DNA of 64,000 nucleotides from Algiphilus sp. (GCF_023145115.1 NZ_JAGLEJ010000020.1:124001-188000); one strand, 5' to 3'. Counted from the first letter of the stretch, positions 52,188-63,445 are shown. Notes: generated by a model from the letters alone, not told the origin. Numbers and translations: made by a program.

Positions 52188-53080
52188 ATGCCCGTTGACG
52201 CCTATCGCGAGAAGCGCCGCATCACCATCGTGGCGGCGGCGGTCAACGCCGTGCTGGCGGTGGTGAAGATCGTCGGCGGTGTCGTCGGGCAGTCCCAGGC
52301 ACTGGTGGTCGACGGCGTGCACTCCCTTTCCGACCTCGCCAGCGACGGGCTGATCCTCGGCGCCGCGCGCATCGGCGCCCGCGGTCCCGACAGCAATCAC
52401 CCCTTCGGCCACGCGCGTTTCGAGACCGCGGCGACGCTGGCGCTGGCCGCCATCCTGCTGCTGGTCGCCGGGGGCTTCGCCTACGACGCGGTCCTGCGGC
52501 TGCTGCTCGCCGATCAGCACGGCGATCCGGGCTGGCTGGCGCTGGCGGTGGCCGTGCTCTCGGTCGTCGCCAACGAGGGCGTCTACCAGGGCACCGCGCG
52601 CGTCGCAGTGCGCGCCGAGTCGGAGATGCTGCGCGCCAACGCCTGGCATCACCGGAGCGACGCGCTCTCCTCGCTGGTGGTGATCTTCGGGGTTCTCGGC
52701 GCCATGGCGGGCCTGCCCTGGCTCGACGGCGTGGCGGCACTGGTGGTGGCCCTGATGATCGGCGCGATCGGATGGCGCCTGGGATGGGAGGCCGGGCGCG
52801 AGCTGGTCGATACCGGGCTCGATGCCGACGGTCTCGCGGGCATCCGCGCATCGGCGCTGCGCGTCAACGGCGTCCTGGGAATCTCCGATCTGCGGACCCG
52901 CCGGATGGGACCGCGCACGCTGGTGACGATCCGCGTGCGGATCGATCCGGCGATCACCGCCGGCGAGGCCCACGCCATATGCGTTGCGGTGCGGCACGGT
53001 CTCCGGGCGGACATCGACAGCGTCGGCGAGGTGTTCGTGGGCATCGACGCCGGACGGGAGGCAGTTCCCGGCGACCCGCA

Positions 53081-53084
<4 letters not shown>
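52188..53084 (+). CDS. cation diffusion facilitator family transporter
   Basis: 298 residues from the ATG at 52188 (GGGGGAG about 12 bases upstream). Six hydrophobic segments; metal-site motifs VDGVHSLSDLASD (TM2, about residues 41-53) and HHRSDALSS (TM5, about 148-156) plus HPFGHARFE; a C-terminal cytoplasmic domain of about 85 residues. Exports Zn, Fe or Mn by proton exchange; the exact metal cannot be read. It overlaps the ABC ATPase gene by 4 bases (GTGA). Confidence 0.88.
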
Positions 53085-53820
<736 letters not shown>

Positions 53821-53821
<1 letters not shown>

Positions 53822-56184
53822 TGCACGCCCTCCACCGCAAGCTCCTGCGCGATCTCGCCGCGCTGCGCGGCCAGGCGGCGGCCATCGCGGTGGTCATCGC
53901 CGGCGGCGTGATGACGCTGATCATCGCGGTCACCACCCTCGACACCATCGCGGAGAGCCGGGACCGCTTCTACCGGGAGAACGACTTCGCGGAGGTGTTC
54001 GCGACGCTCAAGCGGGCGCCCGAGGGGGTGGCGGACCGCATCAATGCCATTCCCGGGGTGAACCTGGTCGAGACACGCGTGACCGCTGCGGTCCGGATCG
54101 AGGTCCCGGGGTTCGGCGACCCGGTGCGCGGTCAGCTGATCTCGCTGCCGGACGGCCGCCAGCCGCGAGTCAATCGCCTGCATCTGCGCGAGGGCACTCT
54201 GCCGCTCCCGCTGAGCCGGGACGGTGCCGTGATCAGCGAGCCCTTCGCCGAAGCGCACGATCTGCACGCCGGCGACCGGCTGGCGGCCATCATCAACGGT
54301 CGCCTCGAAACGCTCACCGTCAGTGGAGTGGCCCTGTCCCCGGAGTGGATCTACCAGATCGGCCCGGCCGATCTCATGCCCGACTACGAGCGATTCGCGG
54401 TGCTCTGGATGAACCGGCGGGCGCTCGCCAACGCCCTCGACATGGACGGCGCCTTCAACGATGTCGCGCTGACGCTCCAGGCCGGTGCCTCCGCCGAGCC
54501 GGTGATCGATGCGCTCGACCGCATCCTGGAGCGCTACGGCGCGCTCGGCGCCCGGGACCGCGAGCAGCAGACCTCTCACCGTTTCCTGAGCGAGGAGCTG
54601 CGCCAGCTGCGCACCATGGCAGTGGCCCTGCCCGCGATCTTCCTGACCGTCTCCGCCTTCCTGCTCAACATGCTCGTCGGCCGGATCGTGCGCACCCAGC
54701 GCCAGCAGATCGCGCTGCTGAAGGCCTTCGGCTACCGCAATCACGAGCTGGCGCTGCACTACGGTCTGCTCACTGCAGCCATCGTCGCCATGGGTTCGGC
54801 GCTGGGCGTCGCCTTCGGCGCCTGGGCTGCCGATGCGCTGACCGGCGTCTATACCGAGTACTTCCGCTTCCCCGACATGCGTCTCCGGCTGCAGCCCTGG
54901 GTCGTGGCACTGGGCGTGAGCGTGGCCGCCGCCGCGGCCGCGCTGGGCAGTTTCCGGGCCGTGCGCTCGGCGGTGGTGCTGGCGCCGGCGGTGGCGATGC
55001 GCCCGCCCGCGCCGGAGCGATTCCGTCGCGGCCGCTTCGCCACCACGCGCCTGGCGGGCTGGCTCGACCAGTCGACCCGCATCATTCTCCGCAATCTCGC
55101 CCGGCACCGGGTCCAGGCCGGACTGTCGGTGACCGGCGTCGCCCTCTCGGCGGCGTTGATGCTGGTGGGCAGCTACCAGTTCGGGGCGGTCGATCACCTC
55201 ATCGACGTCCAGTACCGGCTGGTGCAGAAGATGGACGTGGTGCTGAGCTTCACCGAGCCCACGCCCGCGCGCGCGGTCGGCGAGCTCCGCCACGAGCCGG
55301 GCGTGCTGCACGTGGAGCCCTTCCGGGCGGTTCCGGCGCGATTGCGCAGCGCCACGCGCGACTACCAGATCGCCGTGCAGGGCATGGACGCGCGGCCCCG
55401 GCTGCGCGGCCTCATCGACCGGCACGGCGCGACCATGGCGCTCCCCGCGGAGGGTCTGGTCATGACCGACCATCTCGCCGACTATCTGCGCGTGCAGCCC
55501 GGAGAGCGGCTGATCCTCGAAACACTGGAGGGGCGGCGCCGGACGATCCCGATCACGCTGGCCGCCACCGTGAGCGAACCGGTCGGCCTCGGTGCCTACA
55601 TGGAGCGGCGGGCCCTGAACCGCGTGATGCGGGAGGGCCCGGCCATTTCCGGCGCCTGGCTGCTGATCGACGAATCGCGGCAGGACGCGCTCACCGCCAG
55701 CCTGTGGGAAATTCCGCGCATCGCCGGCATCGGCCTGGTGGCACAGGCCGAAGGCGAGATCCGCCGCTACATCGCGGACACCGTCCTGATCATGATGGGC
55801 GTGCTGCTGCTGCTGGCCGGCTCGATCACCTTCGCGGTGGTCTACAACAACGCGCGCATCGCATTCGCCGAACGCGGCCGCGAGCTCGCCACCCTGCGCG
55901 TGCTCGGCTTCACGCGCGGGGAAACCGCGTGGATCGTGATCGGCGAAGTGGCGCTGCTGACCCTGCTCGCCATCCCGCTGGGCTGGGTACTCGGGGCGAT
56001 CCTGGCGTGGCTCCTGACCACGGCCATGAGCACCGAGCTGTTCCGCGTGCCCTTCATCATCTCCCGCCAGGCGCTCGCGTTCTCGGCGCTCGGCGTGGGA
56101 CTCGCCTTTTCCATGTCCATTGCGCTGGTCGTGCAGCGGCTGCGCGCCATGGACATGCTCACCGCCCTGAAGACGGCTGAATGA
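53821..56184 (+). CDS. ABC exporter permease with duplicated FtsX domains
   Basis: 787 residues. N-terminal TM (about 20-40) and a large periplasmic domain (about 45-255) precede FtsX domain 1 (about 265-385), then a second TM/periplasmic unit (about 430-650) and FtsX domain 2 (about 655-785; VVYNNARIAFAERGRELATLRVLGFTRGE). This duplicated layout is used by LolC/E-like and predicted lipid or macrolide exporters. Its start overlaps the ATPase stop by one base, and its end overlaps the adaptor gene (ATGA). Confidence 0.88.
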
Positions 56185-57389
56185 CGATGCGAAAGCGACG
56201 ACACCTTCTGATCCTCATCGCGATCGTTCCGGCGATGGCGCTCCTCGCGGTCGCGTTCCGGCCCGCGCCGGTGGAGGTCGGCACGGCCACCGTCGTGCGC
56301 GCTCCCTTCGTCGAGAGCATCGAGGAGGAAGCACGGACCCTGCTGCGCAACCCCTGGGAGATCGCCGCACCGATCAGCGGCTACCTCCGGCGCATCGAAC
56401 TGGAGGTCGGCGATCGGGTCGCTGCCGGCGACCGGCTGGCGCAGCTCGAGCCACTGCCCTCGCCGGCACTCGACAGCCGCGCGCGCGAGCAGGCACGCGA
56501 CGCGGTCGCCGCTGCCGAGGCCCGTCTGGAAAGTGCCCGCGCCACCCTGGAGACGCGCGAAGCCGAGCGCGCCTTCGCGGAGTCGGAATACCGGCGCAAC
56601 GCCGACCTTTTCCAGCGGGGCAGCGTGTCCGGCGCGGCGCTCGACCGAATGCGGACGCAGCAGGACGCAGCGCGTTCGGCCGTGCGCGCGGCGCGCGGCC
56701 ATGTCGAGACCGCGCGCCACGAGCTGCTGGCGGCACGCGTCCTGGTCGATGTCGCCGATGGCGAGCACGCCTCCCCGGACCGGCCCACTGTCGATCTGCA
56801 GGCCCCGGTTGCGGGCGTGATCCTGCGACGCCACCGCGTCAGCGCCGGCCCGGTGAGTGCCGGTCAGGCGCTGCTGGAGCTGGGCGCGCTCGATCGGCTG
56901 GAGGTCCGCGCCGACCTGCTGTCCACCGACGCGGTGCGGGTCGCCCCGGGGATGCGCGTCGTCATCGATCACTGGGGCGGCGATGCCCCCCTGGAAGGCA
57001 CGGTGAGCCGGGTCCAGCCTTCCGGCTTCACGCGCATCTCCGCACTGGGCGTCGAGGAGCAGCGCGTGCCGGTCTGGGTCGAGCTGCAATCGCCGCGGGC
57101 GCAATGGCAGCGGCTCGGCGACGGTTACCGTGTCGAGACACGCTTCATCCTCTGGGAAGGCGACGACGTGCTGCAGATTCCCACCAGCGCGCTGTTCCGC
57201 CAGGACGACGGATGGCGGGTCTTCGCCGTCGAGGATGGCCGCGCCCGCATGCGCACGGTGTCCACGGGCCGCCGCAGCGGGCTGCACACGCAGATCCTGG
57301 AAGGGTTGCGCGAAGGCGCCATGGTGATCACGCATCCCGGGGACCGGCTCTCCGAAGGAACCCGCGTGGCGGTCGCGAACGCGTCCTGA
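56181..57389 (+). CDS. HlyD/RND-type periplasmic adaptor of the ABC exporter
   Basis: 402 residues. An N-terminal membrane anchor (LLILIAIVPAMALLAVAF, about 8-25) is followed by a lipoyl half, a long alpha hairpin (about 95-190, Ala/Arg/Glu-rich), the second lipoyl half (VAGVILRRHRVSAGPVSAGQ) and a beta-barrel/membrane-proximal domain ending RLSEGTRVAVAN. It completes the ATPase–permease–adaptor set, a DevBCA/MacAB-like exporter that would need a TolC-type channel encoded elsewhere, possibly the one at 4300. Confidence 0.88.
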   Translation: MTMRKRRHLLILIAIVPAMALLAVAFRPAPVEVGTATVVRAPFVESIEEEARTLLRNPWEIAAPISGYLRRIELEVGDRVAAGDRLAQLEPLPSPALDSRAREQARDAVAAAEARLESARATLETREAERAFAESEYRRNADLFQRGSVSGAALDRMRTQQDAARSAVRAARGHVETARHELLAARVLVDVADGEHASPDRPTVDLQAPVAGVILRRHRVSAGPVSAGQALLELGALDRLEVRADLLSTDAVRVAPGMRVVIDHWGGDAPLEGTVSRVQPSGFTRISALGVEEQRVPVWVELQSPRAQWQRLGDGYRVETRFILWEGDDVLQIPTSALFRQDDGWRVFAVEDGRARMRTVSTGRRSGLHTQILEGLREGAMVITHPGDRLSEGTRVAVANAS

Positions 57390-57438
57390 CCCCGGCCGGC
57401 CCCACCGCCGCGATGTCATCGCACGCGCAGCGGTGCCC

Positions 57439-58053
57439 TCAGAGCGATTCCTCGCTGACTGTCCACTGCCCGTCGGCGTCGCACCGATAGCGCACCGGCT
57501 TGTGCACGCGGTGCCAGCCGGTGGCCCAGAAGCGGATGTAGTCGGGACGGATGCGGTACGCGCGCCAGGCGTCCGGGCGCGGCACGCGCTCCTCGCGGAA
57601 GCGGTGCTTCATCTCCCGGAGATTCTCGCGCGGCTTCGCCTCCGCGACCGCATCCCGCGTGCTCTCGGACACCCAGGCACCGAGCTGGTCGTCGCGCAGG
57701 CGCGAGCGCCAGTAGCGGTCGGACTCCGCCTCGTCCAGAACGTCCGCCTGCCCCTCCACGGTGACCTGTTCCTGCATCACCGGCCAGAAGAAGCAGAGCG
57801 CCACACGCGGGTTCTCGGCCATCTGGATGCCCTTGCCACTGTTGCGGCTGGCGAAGAAGACGAGACCGTCGTCCTCGGTATGGGCGATGAAGATGGTGCG
57901 GATGGAGACCCGTCCGTGCGCATCGGCGGTCGCCAGCGATGCACTGGTGATCTCCTTCTCGCCCTGGCTGAAGGCCTGGTCCATGAGCCCGCGCAGGCGC
58001 ACCATCGCCTCGGCGAGCGGTCCTTCCGGGGGTGTGCTCTCCGCCATCCGCAC
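57439..58053 (-). CDS. pyridoxamine 5'-phosphate oxidase-family flavoprotein
   Basis: 204 residues with the split-barrel FMN fold. SIRTIFIAHTEDDGLVFFASRNSGKGIQM and NPRVALCFFW bind FMN, and the PdxH C-terminal pattern RPDAWRAYRIRPDYIRFW is present. The usual C-terminal RL.P of PdxH is replaced by YRCDADGQW. It may be a genuine PLP-synthesising PdxH or a PhzG-like relative; the window has no other clue. Convergent with the adaptor gene. Confidence 0.75.
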   Translation of the reverse strand: MRMAESTPPEGPLAEAMVRLRGLMDQAFSQGEKEITSASLATADAHGRVSIRTIFIAHTEDDGLVFFASRNSGKGIQMAENPRVALCFFWPVMQEQVTVEGQADVLDEAESDRYWRSRLRDDQLGAWVSESTRDAVAEAKPRENLREMKHRFREERVPRPDAWRAYRIRPDYIRFWATGWHRVHKPVRYRCDADGQWTVSEESL

Positions 58054-58237
58054 CTCGTTCCAGCAACCGTTGCAGGCACCGTACCGCTATCCTCTGCGGC
58101 ACGCATTGATCAGCGTCAGCCCGCAGCCACGATACCGCGGTCACACTCCCGGTATCGGCCCGGGGCGACGAGTCCGGCAGCGGTGCCACGGAAAGCCATT
58201 GCCTGATCGTGCGATCTACCGAGATCCCGTTTCGCCC

Positions 58238-59560
58238 GTGTCCCATCGCTTCTACCTCCAGGTCCGCTACAAGCTGTTCCTCTCACTGGGCTTCGCGGTG
58301 ACCTGGTGCGGCGTGAGCACCTGGCTGGCGCTGCCCTGGATCGCGGACCTGACGGCACTCGTCGGCACTGCCGGCGCCTGGATCGCCGTCGCCGGCATCG
58401 CCCTGATCCCGGGGTTCGCCAACGCCTTCATGCTCGGCAGCATGCTGCTCGACCGGCGTCCGACACAATGGCGCGTCACCGACCCGCCGCCGCTCAGCGT
58501 GCTGATCGCCGCCTTCAACGAAGAGCGGCACATCGCGGAAACGCTGTGCTCGGTGATCGCGCAGCACTACCCGGCTGCGATCGAGATCATCGTCATCGAC
58601 GACGGCTCCACCGATGCCACCGTCGCACGGACCGAGGCATGCGCGTCCGGCGATGCCCTTCCGCCGGCCATGACGCTGCGCGTGCTCCGCATGCCGCGGA
58701 ACGGGGGCAAGGCCAATGCGCTGAACGCCGGCCTTGCCGAAGCCCGATTCGCACACGTCGTATCGCTCGATGCCGATACCTATCTGTATCGCGACGCGCT
58801 GCGCAACATCGCGCTGAACCACATCAACAGTCCGCCCAATACCGCCGCCACGGCCGGAACCATCCTGGTGCGGAATTCGCGCACCAACCTCGTCACCCGC
58901 ATGCAGGAGTGGGACTACTTCCAGGGCATCGCCGTGGTGAAGCGCGTGCAGTCGCTCTACCAGGGCACGATGGTGGCGCAGGGGGCGTTCTCGATCTACG
59001 ACAAGGCCCGCCTCGAGGAGATCGGCGGCTGGACGCAGACGGTCGGCGAGGACATCGTGCTGACCTGGGGATTGATCAGCCACGACTATCGGGTCGGCTA
59101 CGCCGAGAACGCCTTCGCCTTCACCAACGTCCCGGAGACGCTCGGCGCCTACATCCGTCAGCGCAAGCGCTGGGCGCGCGGCCTGATGGAGGCATTCCGG
59201 CAATGGCCGGGCGTGCTGATCCGTCCGCGCCTCAACCTGCCCTTCATCTACCTCAACCTGCTGTTCCCCTATCTCGACCTGGTGTACTTCCTGGTCTTCC
59301 TGCCCGGCGTGATCGCGGCGGTGTTCTTCCAGTTCTACGCCGTGGTCGGGCTGCTGACGCTGCTGCTGATCCCGCTGGCGCTGTCCATCAGCCTGGTGAT
59401 GCTGGCCAAGCAGCATCGCGTGTTCCGCACCGCCGGACTGCACGTCCGGCGCAATGTCATGGGGTTTCTAGGCTACGTGCTGGCCTATCAGATGATCCTC
59501 TCGCCCGCGAGCCTCGCCGGCTACTTCTCCGAATTTCTCAACTTCAGGAAGAGCTGGTGA
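58238..59560 (+). CDS. PgaC/IcaA-like processive family 2 glycosyltransferase
   Basis: 440 residues from a GTG at 58238, the first start that covers the N-terminal membrane segments (about 8-60). The GT-A core has SVLIAAFNEE, IVIDDGSTD, SLDADTYL, VGED and QRKRW (the D,D,D,QxxRW set of processive synthases), followed by four C-terminal TM segments. The length equals PgaC (about 440). It should polymerise an N-acetylglucosamine- or hyaluronan-type chain across the inner membrane. The neighbouring barrel gene follows immediately; PgaB- and PgaD-like partners are absent. Confidence 0.82.
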   Translation: MSHRFYLQVRYKLFLSLGFAVTWCGVSTWLALPWIADLTALVGTAGAWIAVAGIALIPGFANAFMLGSMLLDRRPTQWRVTDPPPLSVLIAAFNEERHIAETLCSVIAQHYPAAIEIIVIDDGSTDATVARTEACASGDALPPAMTLRVLRMPRNGGKANALNAGLAEARFAHVVSLDADTYLYRDALRNIALNHINSPPNTAATAGTILVRNSRTNLVTRMQEWDYFQGIAVVKRVQSLYQGTMVAQGAFSIYDKARLEEIGGWTQTVGEDIVLTWGLISHDYRVGYAENAFAFTNVPETLGAYIRQRKRWARGLMEAFRQWPGVLIRPRLNLPFIYLNLLFPYLDLVYFLVFLPGVIAAVFFQFYAVVGLLTLLLIPLALSISLVMLAKQHRVFRTAGLHVRRNVMGFLGYVLAYQMILSPASLAGYFSEFLNFRKSW

Positions 59561-59565
59561 TCCAC

Positions 59566-60477
59566 ATGCGCCCGACCCTGCTGCTCGCGCTGGCACTGGT
59601 GGCGCCCGCCGCCGCCATGGAACCGGCGATGGAGCAATGGGTCAGCGACGACAGCGACGGCGCCACCCAGTACCGGGTGACCGCCGACGGCAGCACCGCG
59701 ATCGGCGACGGCGATACCGCCGTCAACGGTGGCCTGGGCTACTGGCATCTCCACGAACCGGGCGACAGCACCGCCTTCGGACTCGCCCGCGTCGGTGTCG
59801 AGCACCGACCGGACACTGCCACCCGGCTGCGCGCGCGGGCAACCCAGCTCTCGGGCTCCCGCTGGTCGCCGCTGCTCGGGGAGGCCCTGCTGACGCACGA
59901 CTTCCGGGCACCCCTGTACCTCGAGCTCTCGGCCAGCCGCGGCATCATCGACACGCTCGCGGCCATCGATCGTCGGTGGGACCTGCGCAGCACGGGTGTT
60001 TCCCTCGATCTCGGTCCCTGGCGGGGCATCACGCTCGTGGGCGGCTATACCCGCCAGTGGCTCGGCGACGACAACCGACGCGGCATCGCGGTCGGCCGCC
60101 TGCTCATCGAGCCGACCGCCGATCAGCGCTGGCTCGTCGAGCTGCGATCGCGTCTGCTGCGCTCGGACTTCGACGCCGCGGGCTACTTCTCGCCGCGCCG
60201 CATGGACGAGCACCTGCTCCTCGGCACCTACCGCCGCCCCGTACTGGGGGACCGCTGGTACGTGTCGATCGAGCTGGGGGGCGGCACCCAGCGCGTCAAC
60301 CGGGGGGAGCAGAAGGCGCTCTACCACGCAGAGCTCGTCTGGCGGGGATGGTTCAATGATCACGTCGGCCTGGAAAGCCGCGCGGCCTGCATGAACTCCG
60401 GCGGCCTCGACGCGGGCCCGGCCGGCGACGGCTATCGCTACTGCCAGGGCACGGTCACGCTGAAGGGTTCGTGGTAG
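59566..60477 (+). CDS. outer-membrane beta-barrel protein next to the glycosyltransferase
   Basis: 303 residues from the ATG at 59566 (a GTG at 59557 overlaps the upstream stop). A signal peptide (LLLALALVAPAAA) precedes repeating amphipathic strands ending in aromatic residues (for example LGYWHLHE, TLVGGYTRQW, LLLGTYRRPV, WYVSIELGGG) and a C-terminal Trp, the outer-membrane insertion signal. It resembles the barrel part of PgaA without the TPR part. Probably an export pore or anchor for the polysaccharide. Confidence 0.7.
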   Translation: MRPTLLLALALVAPAAAMEPAMEQWVSDDSDGATQYRVTADGSTAIGDGDTAVNGGLGYWHLHEPGDSTAFGLARVGVEHRPDTATRLRARATQLSGSRWSPLLGEALLTHDFRAPLYLELSASRGIIDTLAAIDRRWDLRSTGVSLDLGPWRGITLVGGYTRQWLGDDNRRGIAVGRLLIEPTADQRWLVELRSRLLRSDFDAAGYFSPRRMDEHLLLGTYRRPVLGDRWYVSIELGGGTQRVNRGEQKALYHAELVWRGWFNDHVGLESRAACMNSGGLDAGPAGDGYRYCQGTVTLKGSW

Positions 60478-60533
60478 CCGACCGGCTCGCCACGTCGCTG
60501 GCGGACGTGTCCTGCCTCCCCGTAGCCTGACGC

Positions 60534-61193
60534 TCAGCGCTTGCGCGCCAGGGTCAGCCCGTCGCCGATGGGGACCAGCGAGAGATCCACGCGCTCGTCG
60601 GCGTGCACGGCGCGATTGAAGGCGCGCAGCGCCATGGTGTCCTCGCTGGGGTTGTCGTCGTCGGCCACGCGGCCGTCCCAGAGGGTGTTGTCGACGGCGA
60701 TCAGGCCGCCCGGCCGCAGCAGTCGCAGACAGCGTTCGTAGTAGTCGGCGTAGCCGGTCTTGTCGGCGTCGATGAAGGCGAAGTCGTAGCCGCCGCCCTC
60801 GCGCGCCTCCAGGGTGGCCAGCGACTCGGCGGCCGGCCCGAGCATGAGCGCGATGCGGTCGTCGACGCCGGCTTCGGACCAGTAGCGCCGGGCGACCGCG
60901 GTGTACTCCGCGCTGCGGTCGCAGGTGACGACGTCCCCGTCCTCCGGCAGCGCCAGCGCCATGGCCAGCGCACTGTAGCCGGTGAAGGTGCCGACCTCCA
61001 GGCACCGCCGCGCGCCCATCAGCCGCAGCAGCATCTGCATGAACTGCCCCTGCTCGGGACTGATCTGCATGTTGCGCTCGGCCATGCCGGCGGTCTCGGC
61101 GCGCAGGCGCTGCAGGACATCCGGCTCGCGCAGCGAGTGTTCGAGCAGGTAGCGGTGCAGCGTGTCGGTGACCTGGATGGTGCGGCTGGACAT
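60534..61193 (-). CDS. class I SAM-dependent O-methyltransferase (family 3, CCoAOMT-like)
   Basis: 219 residues from the ATG at 61193. CLEVGTFTGYSALAMALAL is the SAM-binding motif I (about 64-82), FAFIDADKTGYADYYE supplies the metal-site Asp residues, and AVDNTLWDGRV the third ligand region. This is the divalent-metal-dependent catechol/caffeoyl-CoA O-methyltransferase family. It lies 31 bases behind the siderophore receptor on the same strand and may be co-transcribed; a role in modifying a catechol ligand is only an inference. Confidence 0.85.
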   Translation of the reverse strand: MSSRTIQVTDTLHRYLLEHSLREPDVLQRLRAETAGMAERNMQISPEQGQFMQMLLRLMGARRCLEVGTFTGYSALAMALALPEDGDVVTCDRSAEYTAVARRYWSEAGVDDRIALMLGPAAESLATLEAREGGGYDFAFIDADKTGYADYYERCLRLLRPGGLIAVDNTLWDGRVADDDNPSEDTMALRAFNRAVHADERVDLSLVPIGDGLTLARKR

Positions 61194-61224
61194 GGGAGCG
61201 CCCTCGGTGTGCGGTGCGCCGAGC

Positions 61225-63414
61225 CTAGAGCGCGTAGCGGATGGTGCCAACCACCTGCCGGCGCTCGCCGAAGTAGCAGTCGCCGCGCGCCAGACAGCTC
61301 ACCAGGTACTCCTTGTCGGTGACGTTGCGGACGTTGAGGCTGACATCCCAGCGCCCGAAGCCGTAGCCCAGCATCAGATCGCCCAGCGTGTAGGACGGCG
61401 TGCGCACGTTGTCGGCGCCGTCGCGGCTCTCGCCGATGTAGCGCACGCCCGCGGCGGCGCGGATGCCCCGGACATCGGGTCCGACGCGGTAGCCGAGCCA
61501 CGCCGAAGCCTGGTCGGACGGAATGGACGCGAAGCGGAAGCCGTTGGCGTTCTCGGTATCGAGATGACTGGCGTTGACCTCCAGCGTGAAATCGCCGAAG
61601 CGGGTCAGCGTCTCCAGTTCCACGCCCTCGACGTTGGCGACGCCCTCCTGCTGCGACGGCGCGTCCGGCAGGCCGCCGGGGGTCGCGAGGTTGGACTGCT
61701 TGATGTCGAAGGCCGCCAGCGTCGCCTGCAGCGGGAAGCCGCTGGCGCGGTACTTGATGCCGGCCTCGTACTGGCGCCCCTCGCGCGGCTCCAGTGCGCG
61801 CTGCGTGACGTTGTCGACCCCGAGCACCGGCTCGAAGGATTCGGCATAGCTGACGTAGGGCGCGATGCCGTTGGCGAAGGTGTAGAGCAGACCGCCGCTG
61901 TAGCTGACCGCGGTCTCGTCCTGCTCCTGCGTGCCGTCGTCGGTGCGCACCTGATCGAAGCGCGCGCCACCGGTGATGCGCAGATTGCCGACATGCACCT
62001 GATCGTTCACGTACACGCCGAGGTCGCGGGTGGTGGCTTCCGGCCCGTCCGTGAACGCCGCGTCGAAAGCCGCCTGCGACGGCACATTGCCGTAGGTGGG
62101 GTCGAAGAGGTCGATCCAGAAGGTGTCGCCGACCGTGTCGTCGGGCTGCCCGGTCGCCGGATCGTAACCGTAGGCGTAGAGGTTGGCGCTGTCGTTCTCG
62201 GTGGTCACGTGCTGGTACTGCACGCCCATCATGAGCTCGTGCCGAACCGCGCCGTGCGTGAAGTCGGCGTGCAGGCGCGTGTCCACGGCGCGCTGGTTCG
62301 ATTCGGCATCGCTGGTGTAGAAGGTGCGCGGCACGCGGCCGTCGCCGTAGAGGCTGCCGTCGGGGTTGCGCACATAGCGGTCGCCGCCGATGAAGGACGG
62401 CCACGCCTGGTTGTAGTCGGCCTTGCCCGCCGTCCAGCGGGCCGTGGTCTCCAGCGACCACACCGCGTTGAAGACGTGATTGGCCAGTACCGTCACCGAG
62501 TTCTTGCGGGTGTCGTAGCGGTCGAACGACGGCTCGCCGAGAAAGGCGCTGTCATCGATGAAGCGCCCGTTCGGGGCCGGCCGCAGGGTGCCGGCGATGG
62601 GCACGAACTGGGCGCCGGCCCGGCTGTCGGTCTCCTGGAAGCTGCCCAGCAGCGTGATCTCGGTTCGCTCCGACGGGCGCCAGCTCAGCGAGGGGGCGAA
62701 CAGCGCGGTGTCGTCCTGGATGTAGTCGACCTGCGTGTCGCTGTCGCGTCCGACGGCGATGAGCCGGTAGAGCAGCGTGTCGTCCGCGGTCAGCGAACCG
62801 CCAATGTCGGCACCGGTTTCCCAGCGGTCGCGGTTGCCGTAGCGCAGGAAGACCTCGGACTGCATGTCCGTGCGGGGGCGCTTGCTCACCACGTTGACCA
62901 GACCGCCCGGCGAGCCCTGGCCGTAGAGCACCGACGCCGGCCCCTTGAGCACCTCCACCTGCTCCAGCGCGTAGGGGTGCGGGCGCGTGTTGTTGTAGCT
63001 GCCGAAGAGCGCCTGCAGGCTGTCGCGATACTCCGGCGCATCCAGGCCGCGCACCTTCACCCAGTCGCCACGCGTGGCATAGCCGTAGGTCTCGCCGAAG
63101 ACGCCGGCGCTGTAGAGATAGGCGTCCACGAGATCGAGCGCCCCCTTGTTGCGGAGGTCCAGCTGGGTCTCGATGGACACCGAGCGCGCCGTTTCCATGA
63201 TCGGCGCGTCGGCCTTCATCGCCGAGTAGCGCTGGAACTCGCCGCCGATGACGACGATCTCGTCCATGTTGTCGCCCTCGGTCTCACCGGCATCCGCCTC
63301 CGCGGACGCATCGAGCTGGGCCGACAGCGGGCCGGAGAGTGTGGCCGCGCAGGCGGCGAAGGCAAGGGCGAGCAGTGCCGGAGACGATCCGGCCGGTCGG
63401 GAATTGGACAGCAT
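61225..63414 (-). CDS. TonB-dependent siderophore receptor (FhuA/FoxA type)
   Basis: 729 residues from the ATG at 63414: signal peptide (LLALAFAACAATLSGPLSA), TonB box-like MDEIVVIGG (about 49-57), plug (about 70-200; YALEQVEVLKGPASVLYGQGSPGGLVN, the hallmark of hydroxamate/ferrichrome-type receptors), and a 22-strand barrel ending QVVGTIRYAL. Imports ferric siderophores with TonB-ExbBD energy. A Fur-like box lies upstream. Unlike the haem receptor at 41156 it has no STN domain. Confidence 0.92.
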   Translation of the reverse strand: MLSNSRPAGSSPALLALAFAACAATLSGPLSAQLDASAEADAGETEGDNMDEIVVIGGEFQRYSAMKADAPIMETARSVSIETQLDLRNKGALDLVDAYLYSAGVFGETYGYATRGDWVKVRGLDAPEYRDSLQALFGSYNNTRPHPYALEQVEVLKGPASVLYGQGSPGGLVNVVSKRPRTDMQSEVFLRYGNRDRWETGADIGGSLTADDTLLYRLIAVGRDSDTQVDYIQDDTALFAPSLSWRPSERTEITLLGSFQETDSRAGAQFVPIAGTLRPAPNGRFIDDSAFLGEPSFDRYDTRKNSVTVLANHVFNAVWSLETTARWTAGKADYNQAWPSFIGGDRYVRNPDGSLYGDGRVPRTFYTSDAESNQRAVDTRLHADFTHGAVRHELMMGVQYQHVTTENDSANLYAYGYDPATGQPDDTVGDTFWIDLFDPTYGNVPSQAAFDAAFTDGPEATTRDLGVYVNDQVHVGNLRITGGARFDQVRTDDGTQEQDETAVSYSGGLLYTFANGIAPYVSYAESFEPVLGVDNVTQRALEPREGRQYEAGIKYRASGFPLQATLAAFDIKQSNLATPGGLPDAPSQQEGVANVEGVELETLTRFGDFTLEVNASHLDTENANGFRFASIPSDQASAWLGYRVGPDVRGIRAAAGVRYIGESRDGADNVRTPSYTLGDLMLGYGFGRWDVSLNVRNVTDKEYLVSCLARGDCYFGERRQVVGTIRYAL

Positions 63415-63445
63415 GGCGCACACAGCGTTCGAATCAGCCGCGCAT

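Noticed and set aside
58106..58119. TTGATCAGCGTCAG before the PNPOx-family gene as an FNR box
   Set aside because: One half-site is perfect, but the other differs at two of five bases; too weak to list as a feature although its position (about 55 bases upstream) is suggestive.
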